Shown here one piece after another: positions 23,711 through 33,985 of a DNA stretch of 64,000 bases (positions are counted from its first letter, which is position 1; each line of letters opens with the position of its first letter). The DNA is from Rhyzopertha dominica. Lineage: Eukaryota; Arthropoda; Insecta; Coleoptera; Bostrichidae. Both the position numbers and the translations under genes were made by a program. The notes under the pieces are model-generated. The model had not been told where the DNA came from, searched no databases, and worked only from the letters and a program-made list of their open reading frames with translations. The stretch lies in assembly GCA_025024175.1 (NCBI GenBank), contig QCXZ01000042.1, positions 12,913,501 to 12,977,500 on the forward strand, read 5' to 3'.

Positions 23711-23860
23711 AATTTGAGTCGTTGCTTGTTTGGTCTTGACGTTTCTGAAACAGTTTCAGAGCTACTTCTTAGGAAGACACCGATATGAGCGTCGAAACAT
23801 CAAGACCAAACAAGCAACATGGGAAACAGCCCGGAAACAACCTTGAATTTTTGAGCCAGT
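23711..23860 (+). mobile_element. Decayed Penelope-like 3' end with palindrome
   Basis: From about 23756 the sequence follows the terminal module of the copies at 31 and 33 kb: CAGAGCTACTTCT, GGAAGACACCGA, GTCGAAAC, then CAGCCCGGAAACAAC. A short inverted partner (GTTGCTTGTTTGGTCTTGACG, 23714-23734) pairs with the stretch at 23797-23819. The hammerhead-like core is damaged: CTTAGGA replaces CTGAGGA, and ATC replaces GTC. It lies about 320 bp after the stop codon of the host gene and may fall in the 3' UTR. Confidence 0.65.
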
Positions 23861-26150
23861 CATAAAATAACGCACTTTCCTTTTCATACCTTTGAGAAGA
23901 CTTGACAGCAGTAAGTGGCCGTACAGCTTCCATGCTTTTCTCCGAAATCTCGAATGAACTGGCAGTTTTCTGCAAGTACTATGGCGCCTTTACTAATTAT
24001 TAGTCTGCCCTGATTATTTTCGCTTTTTGTATTTCTGTTTCAAAATCTCAAGAATTTATGCCCATATGTCATTTTAACAAAATAACAACTATAGCTTAAT
24101 CATGCAGTTAAAACGCCAAGTAGGATTTTTATTTAAAATCGTGGCTAGTATAAAATAAAATTTTGTACGATACACATTCATTCAGGAAGCGTTATTACAG
24201 TATTCCTTTGGATATAGATAACTACTGAAATAGGTATGTGATGTATTATATTTTGATGTTTTAATAAACTTATGCACGGTGAAAACTGTATAATGAAACG
24301 TCAAAAACTAAAAATAATTAACACAAAGCTGTCAAGATAGTTTATCACTTTGAAAAACCGATGTCCGAATGATCATTCTATTTGTTCTCTGTTACCTATC
24401 CGCGTTTCCGTGATAACGTACCAATGCCTACCCATCATATTTAAATATATCATAAATTTAGGGTACTTCTTCTAAAAACAATAAGAGGTATTTTATCTTT
24501 GAGGGTGTCTTTTAATGACGTACGAGAAGGCAATTAAATTTTATCGTCACGTTTGATATTCTGTTTTTTCTGTATATTTGTAAATATAATTACTTATCTT
24601 GTCAAGTATTAAAATATCGTTAGTATGGCTGTTGTTAGGGTTAAATACGACTTCGTATATTTTTATTTAGTTTAGCAGTTCCGAGTTTAGTTGTTTGTAA
24701 AACTTTTGGTTGTTTTGGATTCGAAATGAAAGAAAATGAAAACATCTACCACCCGCCTGAAAAAGGACATTACAGACCCTAAAAAGACCTCGTAAAAATC
24801 GCGCCTTATCTACAAAAAAGATATACGTTCTTCCAAAAATAAAAAAAAACTGCAAAGAATATTAATAGTGCTAGCCAAAAGGTATATCTGTCATAGGTAC
24901 TTTTCGGAAACGTAAAAAATATTGTTCTCAACACTATGGTCTTACTGCTCTATGTTAAAATCTACCCTGTTTGTGACATTTAAAAGTAAGTAATACATTT
25001 AATCTAATGAATGCAAATGTATACAGATACAAGTTCTACTTCTATTGTGTTGCATGACTACTATTAGATACTGCAAATTTAAATTGTACAATTGATTTTG
25101 TTTTAGATCAAAAGTATAATTAAAACTGAAAAAAATGCAAAAATTACTTAATCTACCCTGGATGTTAAAATATTATTTTATCTACCTTTCCAACTAAAAT
25201 TTTCCTAAATTTTTCACTGAAACACACTTTAACATCCGATGTTTCGATTCTAACAAAAATTTTCTTGATGCCCTTTTTTGCTCAACTACTTGCTACTAAT
25301 ATTGCTAATGTCCGCCTACTAACTACACTACGAAAAATTATCTCATTGAATCTGATTACTAGGAGCTGTACCGTCGAACATGGCCTCAATTAAAATATCT
25401 GAGTGATGTGACCGCTGCAACAGAATATGTCCACGCGAGAATACCAGACAAGCTATTTTTAGACACGACCATGTTTTTATTAATCTGAACAGTGCTCGAA
25501 AAAAATACATTCAAGGCTGCCAAATTGCAAAATCCTAATTAAAGAGACAAACATGTTGTTCAACACCGGTCGGAGTGGACCAAATATGGGGAATTCCTAA
25601 TCTGCACAAACTGGTCGCATTTATTTGAGAAAACGCGACGTCTTCAGAAAGGTATAAAAATAATTTGTACTTTAATTTTTTTAATATATTTAATATCTTC
25701 TAATTTGTCGATGATGTCCTGTGACATAATATGTGCAGTGGAAAACACTACACCTCCTCAATGTTAACCAAGCTTAGCTATCATTTTTTTATGAAGGCAC
25801 TATAAAGTCGGCTCGATTTTTAGATATTTTAATAAACTCGTCAAGATTGTCAGTAACTGCCATTATAAAAATATTTGACCGTAAAAACAAACTTCACTGG
25901 AAAAGAACGAATAAAAATTCTAATGATGATAGATTTGGGTGATAAAGCTCGAACCCAGCAAGAGGTTTATAATTTATTAAACAAACTCGTTCTCACCGGT
26001 CACCAATTAATCAATCCATTATTAATAAATTCGAAGAAAGCAGTGCCGAGAATTTGGCCATGCTAGAGATTAGCTTAAAGTTCAACCACATCATCAGGTA
26101 TGTACATGGTATTAGAAATTTGCGAAAATCGCTTCGTGGCATTTAGAGAA
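23861..26150. other. Non-coding stretch
   Basis: AT-rich sequence without a gene or element that I can support. The frame at 25875-26066 is short. It begins with KERIKILMMIDLGDKARTQQ, which faintly resembles the helix-turn-helix start of DD41D transposases (compare RIEILMMIGYGDR at 51.7 kb), but nothing further matches. Confidence 0.4.
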
Positions 26151-26960
26151 ATATATGGAAACCATAAATAATGTGTCAAAGGAACGAGCGACAAAATCCC
26201 TAGCTTCCTGTCACAGGTAAGAGACGATATAAAAGCTACAGGCCGATCTCAATATTTCGTAACTTTGAGACAATTATTTTTGGCCATATCTACTAGGGGA
26301 ATAAATGGTATCTCGCCGTCTCCAGCGTGGCTTTATGAAGAAAAGATCAACCACTGCAAATTTGGCATGCTTTACTCGATAGAAATACAGTCAAGCCGAC
26401 GTCATTTATACCGATTTTTATAAGGCTTTTGATCAAATCAGTCGTATCCCTTATTGCAAAATTTAGACTGGTAAAGATTTTTACCATCCCTTATTTTTTT
26501 GTAGTCACCATATTTGCACAACAGAGTCCATTCGGTTAAAAACCACAACTCAAAAATATATTGGTCATTCTGGTCATCCACAGGGGTTAAATTAAAATGT
26601 GTCGTTTCTTTCTTCCGTTTCTTACAGTATGGATAGGACACAAACTATAACTTTTGATAACAAATTAAGTTCATGTAATTGTAAGGGTTTTTCTAATATT
26701 TCACTATGTCACCTTTACACACGTCTGTAAAATCTTACTAGTTGGAATATGGTGTGCTATCTAGTAAATTTTCCACGTGGAAAATAATTACATTGAGCTA
26801 CTGAAATCTGTTCAGCGAAAATTTCTAGAATATTTAAGTTTAAAAAAGATTATTCCCGTCATAATTTTAAATTCTATACTCAAGCAGAGCTGAACCCACG
26901 TTCTTCCTAGGTCCACCATCAAGCGTGAATACTAGAATTTCTTATAATTTTGATATAAAA
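26150..26960 (+). mobile_element. Jockey-like LINE relic, degenerate reverse transcriptase
   Basis: Readable pieces in order are GFMKKRSTTANLACF (about 26328-26372), then DVIYTDFYKAFDQISR (about 26398-26445), the reverse transcriptase motif with its first catalytic aspartate, and a later VQRKFLEYLSLKK (about 26805-26850). Frames shift between the pieces and stops are frequent. The catalytic YADD block is not readable. This is a dead fragment. Confidence 0.7.
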
Positions 26961-27049
26961 TTTGACCCAACACATGAAAATAACAATACTATAGGTATAC
27001 TTCTATATTAAGAATCACTGTATAAAAAAAACTCTGAAACATAGTAAGA

Positions 27050-27388
27050 AGAGATAACCAAGAGAAAGAGAAATTCTGGACGACAAGGGAGTTAGACAAG
27101 AAGGCAATCTTAGTCCGTAGCTTTTTTTATCTTCACAGTAAAAATAAGAAGATTAGAAGATGATGGTGGGAGAAATTAAAATCAGTAGAAATGGGTGACT
27201 GTGCATTTGCACATGACGTGGCAATGTAAGTCTGTGGATGGAAGAGCATAAAGAGCATAAAGACATCAAGGTCAATAATAACAAAACAGAAGTAAGCCAA
27301 TAGAGCAAGTTGATAATATAAAATATCTAGGACTAATTATAGATTAGAGTGGAAAAATGGACGCTTAGTAATAAAACAAAACTAACTA
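27050..27388 (+). mobile_element. RTE-like LINE relic
   Basis: Short blocks resemble the end of a reverse transcriptase palm: MGDCAFAHDVAM (about 27190-27225, with H in place of the catalytic D of FADD) and IKYLGLIID..GKMD (about 27316-27362). It resembles the relic at 45.4-46.6 kb (MAGCAFADYLII). The complete mariner at 27391 begins directly after it and probably inserted into it. Confidence 0.6.
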
Positions 27389-27390
27389 TA

Positions 27391-27768
27391 CAGGGTGATT
27401 TTTTGAAAACATCACACCTTAAATAACTTTAAATATAGCAAAAATTTAAAAATTTGCAAAAACAGGTAACCTTTTGTTTGCAGGGGGACAACTTTTGAGA
27501 TAAGTTTTTAATGGATAGCGCTTACTCTCTGAGCAGGGTAGACACCCCTTTAAAAATTTTTAATGGAACTATCCATCTTGTGATACGTCATTTGAAAGCA
27601 TATTTCAAAAGAGTCTGGCCATGTAATTAGTTTTACCACGTTTAACTTATTGACGGGGTAATAAATTAATAGTGCCTACGAAACAGGTTGCTTATTAAAT
27701 TGAATATTTTGGACTCTTTTCAACAAAATGTATTTTATTTTAGAGCGGAAATAAAATTTGTCCTTACG
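27391..27768. repeat. Left long terminal inverted repeat of the DD41D mariner
   Basis: It pairs with 29311-29686 along its whole length. Shared blocks include GGGGGACAACTTTTGAGATA and CATGTAATTAGTTTTAC. The two arms have drifted apart by scattered substitutions and small gaps. Confidence 0.9.
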
Positions 27769-27972
27769 AGAACCCAAAATTTAAACAAACAACTTGTAAA
27801 AAATATGACACTTAAAAAAACTCCCAGAATACTGGAAATTTTCTTTTAACATTATTATTAACATTAAAGTATTTATCATGTAATTTTTTAGAAAGTCCAT
27901 GTCCACGAAAAAGAAAAATTATTTATTTGTAACTCCAAAAACAGTGTGAACAAAACCATAGAAATTCAAACC

Positions 27973-29058
27973 TTACAATAGATTCTCAAAATGTGCACCA
28001 CCTCTTTCCATACAATAATACAGACGGTTCTCGAACTCCTGCTGCACTTTTCGGAAAGTTTCAGGTGGAATCCTCCTGCACTCGTTAATAATTCTTTCTC
28101 GCAGATCGTCCAGGCTAGTAGGTTGTGTTTTGTAAACCACAGATTTTAAATGACCCCATGGAAAGAAATCTAAAGCAGTCAAATCGGGTGATCGTGGCGG
28201 CCATTGAATTGTTCCACGCCTACCAATCCAGTGAAGAGGAAATCTATGATTTAACCAATTTCGCACATTAATGGCGTAATGCGGTGGGGCTCCATCATGT
28301 TGGTAAAACAATTCGTATTCATCCAACATTGGATTTCCTTCAGGGTCACGTTGGTTTTCTAATTGCTCTGTGATTAAAGAATCAATAACGTTATCAAGTA
28401 ATTCTAAATACATTCCCCCATTTAGCGTCCCATCAATGAAAATTGGACCTACAATTGCGTTGCCAAGTATTCCAGCCCAGACGTTCAGCTTCTGAGGAAC
28501 TTGAGTATGACCTTCTCGAAAAATATAAGGATCTTCGTCACTCCAGTACCTGACGTTATGTTTATTTACAGAGCCGTTCAAAAAAAATGTGCATTCATCA
28601 CTGAAGCAGATATTTTTTATTAGATTTGGATTTACTCTAATCTTTTCTGTCATAATTTCGCAAAATTGCAGTCTTCTATCGAAGTCATCTTCGCCGAGTT
28701 CCTGGAGAGTTTTCATCTTATAGGGATGGAATTTGTGCAGTTTTGTAACTTTCCTTACAGATGAATAAAAAAGTCCAGTGGCTGTAGAAATGTTAGGCAA
28801 AGAGCTAGTTGGATCCATTGCAAAATGACCAAGTACTTCAAGTTGGGCCATTTCATCAACGACTCTATTCCCTGCCCTTTTTTTGTTTACTACAGATCCA
28901 GTGTCTTGAAATTTCTGCACGAGATCGAGAATGTACCTAGCGTCAACATTTTTATCGGGGTGCCGTTCGTTAAACACCCTTGCTGACGCACGAGCACAGC
29001 TATGCTCAGCACCGTAAATAAAAATTATTTCTACCCTTTCGGCAGTTGAATAATCCAT
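27973..29058 (-). CDS. DD41D mariner transposase, intact
   Basis: This enzyme would bind the terminal repeats and move the element by cut-and-paste at TA sites. I choose the ATG at 29058 (MDYSTAERVEII), giving 361 aa. An upstream in-frame ATG at 29076 adds six residues (MRVQVI). Residue numbers here are for the longer form. Residues 8-75 look like a helix-turn-helix DNA-binding region (AEHSCARASARVFNERHPDK). The catalytic aspartates are D160 (CFSDE), D261 (QHDGAPPH) and D303 (SPDLTALDFF). The gap of 41 residues between the last two defines the DD41D type. WIGRRGTIQWPPRSPD and the closing GGAHFENLL match the other DD41D copies here. There are no stops or frameshifts, and the protein has full length for the group. 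The TIRs have diverged, which argues against very recent arrival, so activity is uncertain. Confidence 0.9.
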   Translation of the reverse strand: MDYSTAERVEIIFIYGAEHSCARASARVFNERHPDKNVDARYILDLVQKFQDTGSVVNKKRAGNRVVDEMAQLEVLGHFAMDPTSSLPNISTATGLFYSSVRKVTKLHKFHPYKMKTLQELGEDDFDRRLQFCEIMTEKIRVNPNLIKNICFSDECTFFLNGSVNKHNVRYWSDEDPYIFREGHTQVPQKLNVWAGILGNAIVGPIFIDGTLNGGMYLELLDNVIDSLITEQLENQRDPEGNPMLDEYELFYQHDGAPPHYAINVRNWLNHRFPLHWIGRRGTIQWPPRSPDLTALDFFPWGHLKSVVYKTQPTSLDDLRERIINECRRIPPETFRKVQQEFENRLYYCMERGGAHFENLL

Positions 29059-29310
29059 TATCACTTGGACTCTCACTTTAAAATTTCACGCGATTTATAA
29101 AAAGGAATGTGAACAAAAAGATGGTCGTGCCAAAGAAGTAGCCAAAAAGTTGAAACAAAAAATTGGAAACACAAAGTAGATAATTATTTAGCCAACTCAG
29201 TATAAACTGTCGAGTTGCAATATCAAGTAATGTCGAAAGAAAATTTTAATATTTTTGGCATTTTGCTTAGGTGTAACAATTATTTTTTAACAAGTTTTTT
29301 TTAGGCTTAA

Positions 29311-29686
29311 GTAAGGACAATTTTTATTGTAACTGCAAGACAATAAATTTTGTTAAAAAAAGTCCAAAATATTCCATTTTATAAGCCACTTGCTACAATG
29401 CACTTTTTGACCCACTACCCCGTCAATGGGTAAAAAATAGTAAAACTAATTACATGGCAAGACTCCTTGTGTAATAAGCTTTTAAATGATGTATCGTAAG
29501 ATGGGTAGTTTCATTTAAAATTTTTGAAGGGGTATCTACCCCGCTAAGAGGGTAAGCCCTATCCATTAAAAACTTATCTCAAAAGTTGTCCCCCTGCAAA
29601 CAAAAGTTTACCTGTTTTTGCAAAATTTTAAATTTTTCCTCTATTTAAAGTTATTTGAGGTGTGAAGTTTTCAAAAAATCACCCTG
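29311..29686. repeat. Right long terminal inverted repeat of the DD41D mariner
   Basis: Inverted partner of 27391-27768, ending in ATCACCCTG before the TA duplication. It is the 5' side of the transposase gene and so probably contains its promoter. Confidence 0.9.
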
Positions 29687-29688
29687 TA

Positions 29689-30555
29689 GGTTAATATCGA
29701 AGAATGTTGTAAAATTGTAAAGATACATGTTCATTTATGTGGAAAAGTATTACACCCTCTATATTTAAAAGTAGAAGGGGGATNGATTATAAAAATAAGG
29801 ATATTTTGTGCTGCTCATTTATACCTTTTGTTTTCTTGTAACTGGGTGCATCATTTATTAGAAAATAAAGGTATTTATTTAAATTACGATGACATTTGAA
29901 AATAATAAATTATGATATATCTATAGAGCTTAGTACATTAAAAAAATACTCAGTCAATATTATTTTCAAAAAGTGGCAATCCCAGCGTACGCTTTTTCAA
30001 AACCTAAACATAACACAGCAAAATCCCACGCCCCAATATCTCCCAGCAGATCGATTGATGAATTCGTTAAAACCTCGAAACCAGTCGGCGTCTCGATTTA
30101 TGGCGTCGTTAAAAAAGGCACCGANGAATACACACCTAGCGGGCTTCTCTATTTTCGTACCTCGCTNCTGAGGATCCTCCNTAATCCTACCGCTGCGTTG
30201 CGGTTTTTTAATAGAAACGTGAAATATCTGATCTGGATGGGTCTTTATAAACAAACGGCGACGCCGGTGACAAGATCGTCCTGAATTAGACACGGTAACA
30301 CGCAGAAATTTACGTTCATCTGCACCGCACAAGATCATCATTGCTTTCAACTGGGAAATAAAGTTTGATGGGGGGGTTAAATGGACTACTTCCTGTCGTA
30401 CAGTATGACACTGTTTAGACGTGGAAGCAGTCTGTATATATCTATCATATATCGAATACTAGGTAAGTCCATTAATATCGCTATTCGTTAAATGTGTTAA
30501 AGATGTATAGAAGATATTTAAACCGTTTATTATCTGAATTGAGAGGGGTAAGCCT
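29689..30555. other. Non-coding stretch with a GC-richer patch
   Basis: From about 29970 to 30350 frames open on both strands (103 and 117 codons) in a patch that is GC-richer than its surroundings, with several N bases. They are antisense to each other and show no motif. I treat the patch as possible conserved non-coding DNA. Confidence 0.4.
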
Positions 30556-30559
30556 CTGC

Positions 30560-30960
30560 AGTTCCTCTAGTTATGCAAAAGGGTCATGTCAAAATTCGCG
30601 AATACAAAAACACGTCGCCCTTGCTTTGGCAGTAATGTAATGTCGTTAAATTGTCAAGATGTTTCAGCAGTTGAAACGCATGTGCTGTTGCAGGGTTTGT
30701 ATCCTTCCAAGTCAATAAATCGGACATACGAAATTCTCTTTTCCACTGGAAGAACAGAACGAAATCTGGAGGACTCATGTCAGGGCTACACGGGGGATGT
30801 GGGAGAATTTCACAGCAGTTCTTCTCGCAAACTCCTTTGACTGACACTGCTTTATATGATCAAGCGTTATCGTGCAAGAAGATTACGCCGCTATCTATCT
30901 AGGGGTTAGTTTTGGCCATCAGTTTAATTTCTCTGATCACATTTTTGCTACCGTTTCTGT
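30560..30960 (-). mobile_element. DD34D mariner transposase relic (C-terminal part)
   Basis: The minus strand reads IFLHDNA, then (30584-30847) ILPHPPCSPDMSPPDFVLFF. This is the classical mariner block HDNA..PH followed by HPPYSPDL.P.D, with the catalytic aspartates of the second and third positions. The DNA-binding region and first aspartate are missing, and there is a stop after HDNA. It belongs to a different mariner lineage from the DD41D copies. Confidence 0.8.
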
Positions 30961-31089
30961 CGCAAACAAACTATTGGGATTTTAATGACAATCCTACATA
31001 CAATTTAAGGAAGTAAATACCCTTAAAACTCGTTTTTTCTCTTGACATGTTGTTTTCCGGGCTGGTTCCCACGTTGGTTATTAAACCTT

Positions 31090-31123
31090 GACGTTTCGAC
31101 ACTCATGTCGGTGTCTTCCTCAG
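31090..31123 (-). ncRNA. Hammerhead-ribozyme-like core, minus strand
   Basis: Read on the minus strand: CTGAGGA, one A, stem GACAC, loop CGACATGA, stem GTGTC, then GAAAC and GTC. It is the mirror copy of 31153-31186. See that entry for the reasoning. Confidence 0.5.
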
Positions 31124-31152
31124 AAGTAGCTCTGAAAGTTTCAGAGCTACTT

Positions 31153-31186
31153 CTGAGGAAGACACCGACATGAGTGTCGAAACGTC
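31153..31186 (+). ncRNA. Hammerhead-ribozyme-like core in the Penelope end
   Basis: The sequence has the invariant hammerhead parts in order: CTGAGGA (31153-31159, fits CUGANGA), a helix II hairpin GACAC/GTGTC with an 8-nt loop (31161-31178), GAAAC (31179-31183) and GTC (31184-31186), with cleavage expected after the C. One extra A (31160) lies between CUGANGA and helix II. Helix III would be only AC/GU, too short for a monomer; similar minimal hammerheads in Penelope elements are known to work as dimers. The flanks CTT and AAG could pair in helix I. Self-cleavage is inferred, not shown. Confidence 0.55.
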
Positions 31187-31282
31187 AAGGTCTAATAACC
31201 AACGTGGGAACCAGCCCGGAAAACAACATGTCATCGACAACAACCACGGAAGCCTTCAAACCAAAATTCGTTTTTTCTCTTG

Positions 31283-33381
31283 TATACGATCTGGGGTGGA
31301 GTATGCAGCCCTATTATGCCACCACACCTTGGGGCTTTTCACATACTTTTAATGTAATACATTTTTAATCAATATCGTGCACAATAACACTGATTTTTGC
31401 TATACTTGGATTAATTTCGTTGTTGCTTCTGAAGACATTTAATTTCTAAAACTAAGACCTTCAGATATCTGAAAATTAAATTGTAATGACAATAAATGTT
31501 TACGTCATAAAGATATTAATATAAACAGTGAGTGTTCCTTCCCAAAATTGCTCCGAAGAAGGTTGAAGTCAAAAGACGTTAATCAACTACCACACCCTGA
31601 TACAGCCAGTTTCATGTTTCTAGTGCAGTAAGCAATACTAAACAAACAAAGATTTTTTTATGCCATCCACTCGTTCTGTTTGAGGATTGCAATTCTCTCA
31701 CATTCCATTCCCCCCGTAATTCCACCTAATGTTTTTTTTTCAACCTGTCATTATTACCGAGCAAGGTTTTTATGTAATAGTTGTTTACGCACTCTACAAG
31801 CTATTCCAAGAATTTGTTTATTCCGTCGTTCGATGGAATGTTTGTTTAAAAAAAGCTGCTAGATCCTATGATTCACAAAATATAATAATAACAGGTGGTA
31901 CATGATGAAACTGCATGTAACAGGAAGGAGGTTATTTTTAGGCGCCATAGATCCCCATCTGGGACATATTTTGATTACATAACGGTTGAATCACGCAGGA
32001 GTTGCCCGAGCAATTTGCATATATGCAGCAGGTATTATTAGTTCAACAATAACATGTTTTTAAAGTGCTGCGGAACAAACTATTTTATCGCAGATACAAG
32101 CAAAAAAGACATAACCCGATCAATGGACTCCACTGACCTACCTCAACGTCACGATTCCTAATAACTATGTCGCCATGCTAATGGGCACAGGTGATTTACT
32201 ACACCATTAAGCCCAGGCAATCTTTTGTGTATTAATTTGCACTGGATACTTTATATAAGAAAGATCAATCTCAATTATGGGTAACGATAACTGTCTACAG
32301 CTCTTGAAAGATGTAGGTAGCTAACAATCTAAATAAATAAATTCCAAAACTCCATGCAGCATCGTTGTTTTATTAATTTTGATTCTATCATCTCATTGTT
32401 TTGATCTGTATTTGGATAACATGTTCCCAGGTCGGTGGATACACATCTGTGAACTATTAAATGCCTTGCCAGGTCGCCTGATTTAAATCCATGAAAACAT
32501 GACTTTTCACAAAAAAATTGTCATTTTAAGGACAAAAAAAAACTAAAAATCGACGATAAACAAACAAGGTTTTTTTAACATTTTACTGTTAAGTTCATAT
32601 GTACAGAAATAAGCCTGTTATTCCATATAAACTAACCCTGTATAAATTAAAGTCTTAGCCACTACAAACGCTGTAGTAAGATCCTGTAACCCCTTCATTA
32701 AGTTCCTGTAAGTGTGCCTTATTTTTTTATCAGTTTGACTACAAGTGAACGCAACGGTTCATTTGTTATCGAACTTTGTATTTGCTAAATTGAGCACGCA
32801 ACCAAAAGTATTGCATTTTAATAATATTTTAATCCTATTCAGCGCTAACAAACATTTATTTAACACCATGTTAACAGTTATATTGCCGAATGCCGCTTCC
32901 TGTTTTTCATCAATGAACGATGACATACCCATTCACTATTTCGATACATGGCCGAGATTAGGTGTTATGCTCGACGTTTTTATAGAGTAATACGTTAACG
33001 CACGTACGTTATCAGTGTTTGTCGTGCATATCTGCAATTTTTTTCGTCTCAAGTGGCAAACAGTTGGGGACAGCCCTTTATCATGGCACGATCGTAGGAA
33101 AAACGTACATAACAAATTAAAACCAGGTGGGTTCAAAAGTAGAACTGCTGGGCCGGTAAACCTTGCAGGTTATATTATATTATGAGTCTAAGATCCAATT
33201 AAAAGTAATCGCTGCTTACCCAGGACAATATAGTAGCATGTTGGATGGTTGCTTACCTGAAAAAAAAGATTTCGTAAGTGCATTTGGTACTTTAAAACAT
33301 GCCAAAATAGTAGATTAAACACAAGCGGAGTGAGGTACATGTTTTTTCAGAGGGCGAAGACCGAGCGCTATAAAAACTTGA
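31283..33381. other. Non-coding stretch
   Basis: I see no gene or element that I can support. GCTCCGAAGAAGGTTGAAGT near 31551 faintly recalls a Penelope end, but the rest does not match. Short frames at 31680-31862 and 32745-33136 have no motifs. Confidence 0.4.
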
Positions 33382-33438
33382 AGCTATGCGATAACATGTT
33401 GTTTTCCGGGCTGGTTCGCACGTTGGTTATTAGACCTT

Positions 33439-33482
33439 GACGTTTCGACACTGTTGTCGGTGTCTTCCTCAGAAGTAGCTCT
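33439..33482 (-). ncRNA. Hammerhead-ribozyme-like core, minus strand
   Basis: Minus-strand reading: CTGAGGA, A, GACAC, loop CGACAACA, GTGTC, GAAAC, GTC. The loop differs from the plus-strand copy while both stem arms are intact, which fits a structured RNA. Confidence 0.5.
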
Positions 33483-33864
33483 GAAACTGAAGTGTCCTAG
33501 TCCGCTCGGGTATTTATACTCGTCCGGGTCACTGACGCGTGGGCGTTGTTACGCATGACGGGTTTCCAGGTTCCAGGCCCCGGTCTCGGTTGTAATTGTG
33601 CGGGTTCTTCTGGATTTCGATGGCTTCCTTGTACAGTCTCGGCCAGAATCTCGCTTCCCTCGACAGCATTTGTGCTTCCTCTGGCCGAGACTGTACAAGG
33701 AAGCCATCGAAATCCAGAAGAACCCGCACAATTACAACCGAGACGGGGGCATCTAACTACCTGGAATCTGGATACCGGTCATGCGTAACAACGCCCACGC
33801 GTCAGTGACCCGGACGAGTATAAATACCTGAGCGGACTAGGACACTTCAGTTTCAGAGCTACTT

Positions 33865-33898
33865 CTGAGGAAGACACCGACATGAGTGTCGAAACGTC
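33865..33898 (+). ncRNA. Hammerhead-ribozyme-like core, plus strand
   Basis: CTGAGGA at 33865-33871, stem arms GACAC (33873-33877) and GTGTC (33886-33890), GAAAC (33891-33895) and GTC (33896-33898). It is identical to the core at 31153-31186. It lies in the non-coding terminal module, after the end of the remnant protein. Confidence 0.55.
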
Positions 33899-33985
33899 AA
33901 GGTCTAATAACCAACGTGGGAACCAGCCCGGAAAACAACATGTCATCGACAACAACCACGGAAGCCTTCAAACCAGCTATGCGAT

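Larger units (their letters stand above)
27391..29686 (-). mobile_element. Complete DD41D mariner-like transposon, 2296 bp
   Basis: The ends CAGGGTGATTTTTTGAAAAC and GTTTTCAAAAAATCACCCTG are inverted and flanked by TA on both sides (27389-27390 and 29687-29688). The inverted repeats run far inward: about 378 bp on the left (27391-27768) and 376 bp on the right (29311-29686), with scattered differences. One uninterrupted transposase frame lies between them on the minus strand. This is the only transposon in the window with both ends, target duplication and open gene intact. Confidence 0.93.
31045..31262. mobile_element. Palindromic Penelope-like insertion, 218 bp, with target duplication
   Basis: The insertion begins ACATGTTGTTTTCCGGG and ends GAAGCCTTCAAACC. 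It is flanked by a direct repeat of 20 bp with one mismatch (31025-31044 and 31263-31282, common part TCGTTTTTTCTCTTG). About 31043-31137 and 31139-31233 are inverted copies of the same Penelope 3' module with nearly no spacer. The right copy extends about 30 bp further to the true 3' end. No coding sequence remains. The same left start (plus one A) and the same right end occur at 33393-33974, so both are genuine element boundaries. Confidence 0.88.
33393..33974. mobile_element. Palindromic Penelope-like insertion, 582 bp, with target duplication
   Basis: It starts AACATGTTGTTTTCCGGG and ends GAAGCCTTCAAACC. It is flanked by an exact 11-bp duplication, AGCTATGCGAT (33382-33392 and 33975-33985). 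A minus-oriented copy (33393 to about 33680) faces a plus-oriented copy (about 33681-33974), so both element 3' ends point outward. Each holds the last codons of the Penelope protein (minus: RPRLYKEAIEIQKN, PHNYNRDRG; plus: LYKEAIEIQKNPHNYNRDGG), then the terminal non-coding module with a hammerhead-like core. The minus copy lacks the final 30 or so bases at the outer edge. No reverse transcriptase remains, so this copy depended on a relative. Confidence 0.9.

Noticed and set aside
25875..26066. Frame resembling the start of a DD41D transposase
   Set aside because: Only about 15 residues are similar (RIKILMMIDLGD). The rest does not align and no terminal repeat is near.
31551..31620. CCGAAGAAGG...AAAAGACGTT string resembling a Penelope terminal motif
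   Set aside because: The hairpin and the GAAAC box are missing, and neighbouring sequence does not match either Penelope family here.
33546..33808. Overlapping plus- and minus-strand frames with Pro, Arg and Thr
   Set aside because: They are readings across the two arms of the Penelope palindrome, not independent genes.
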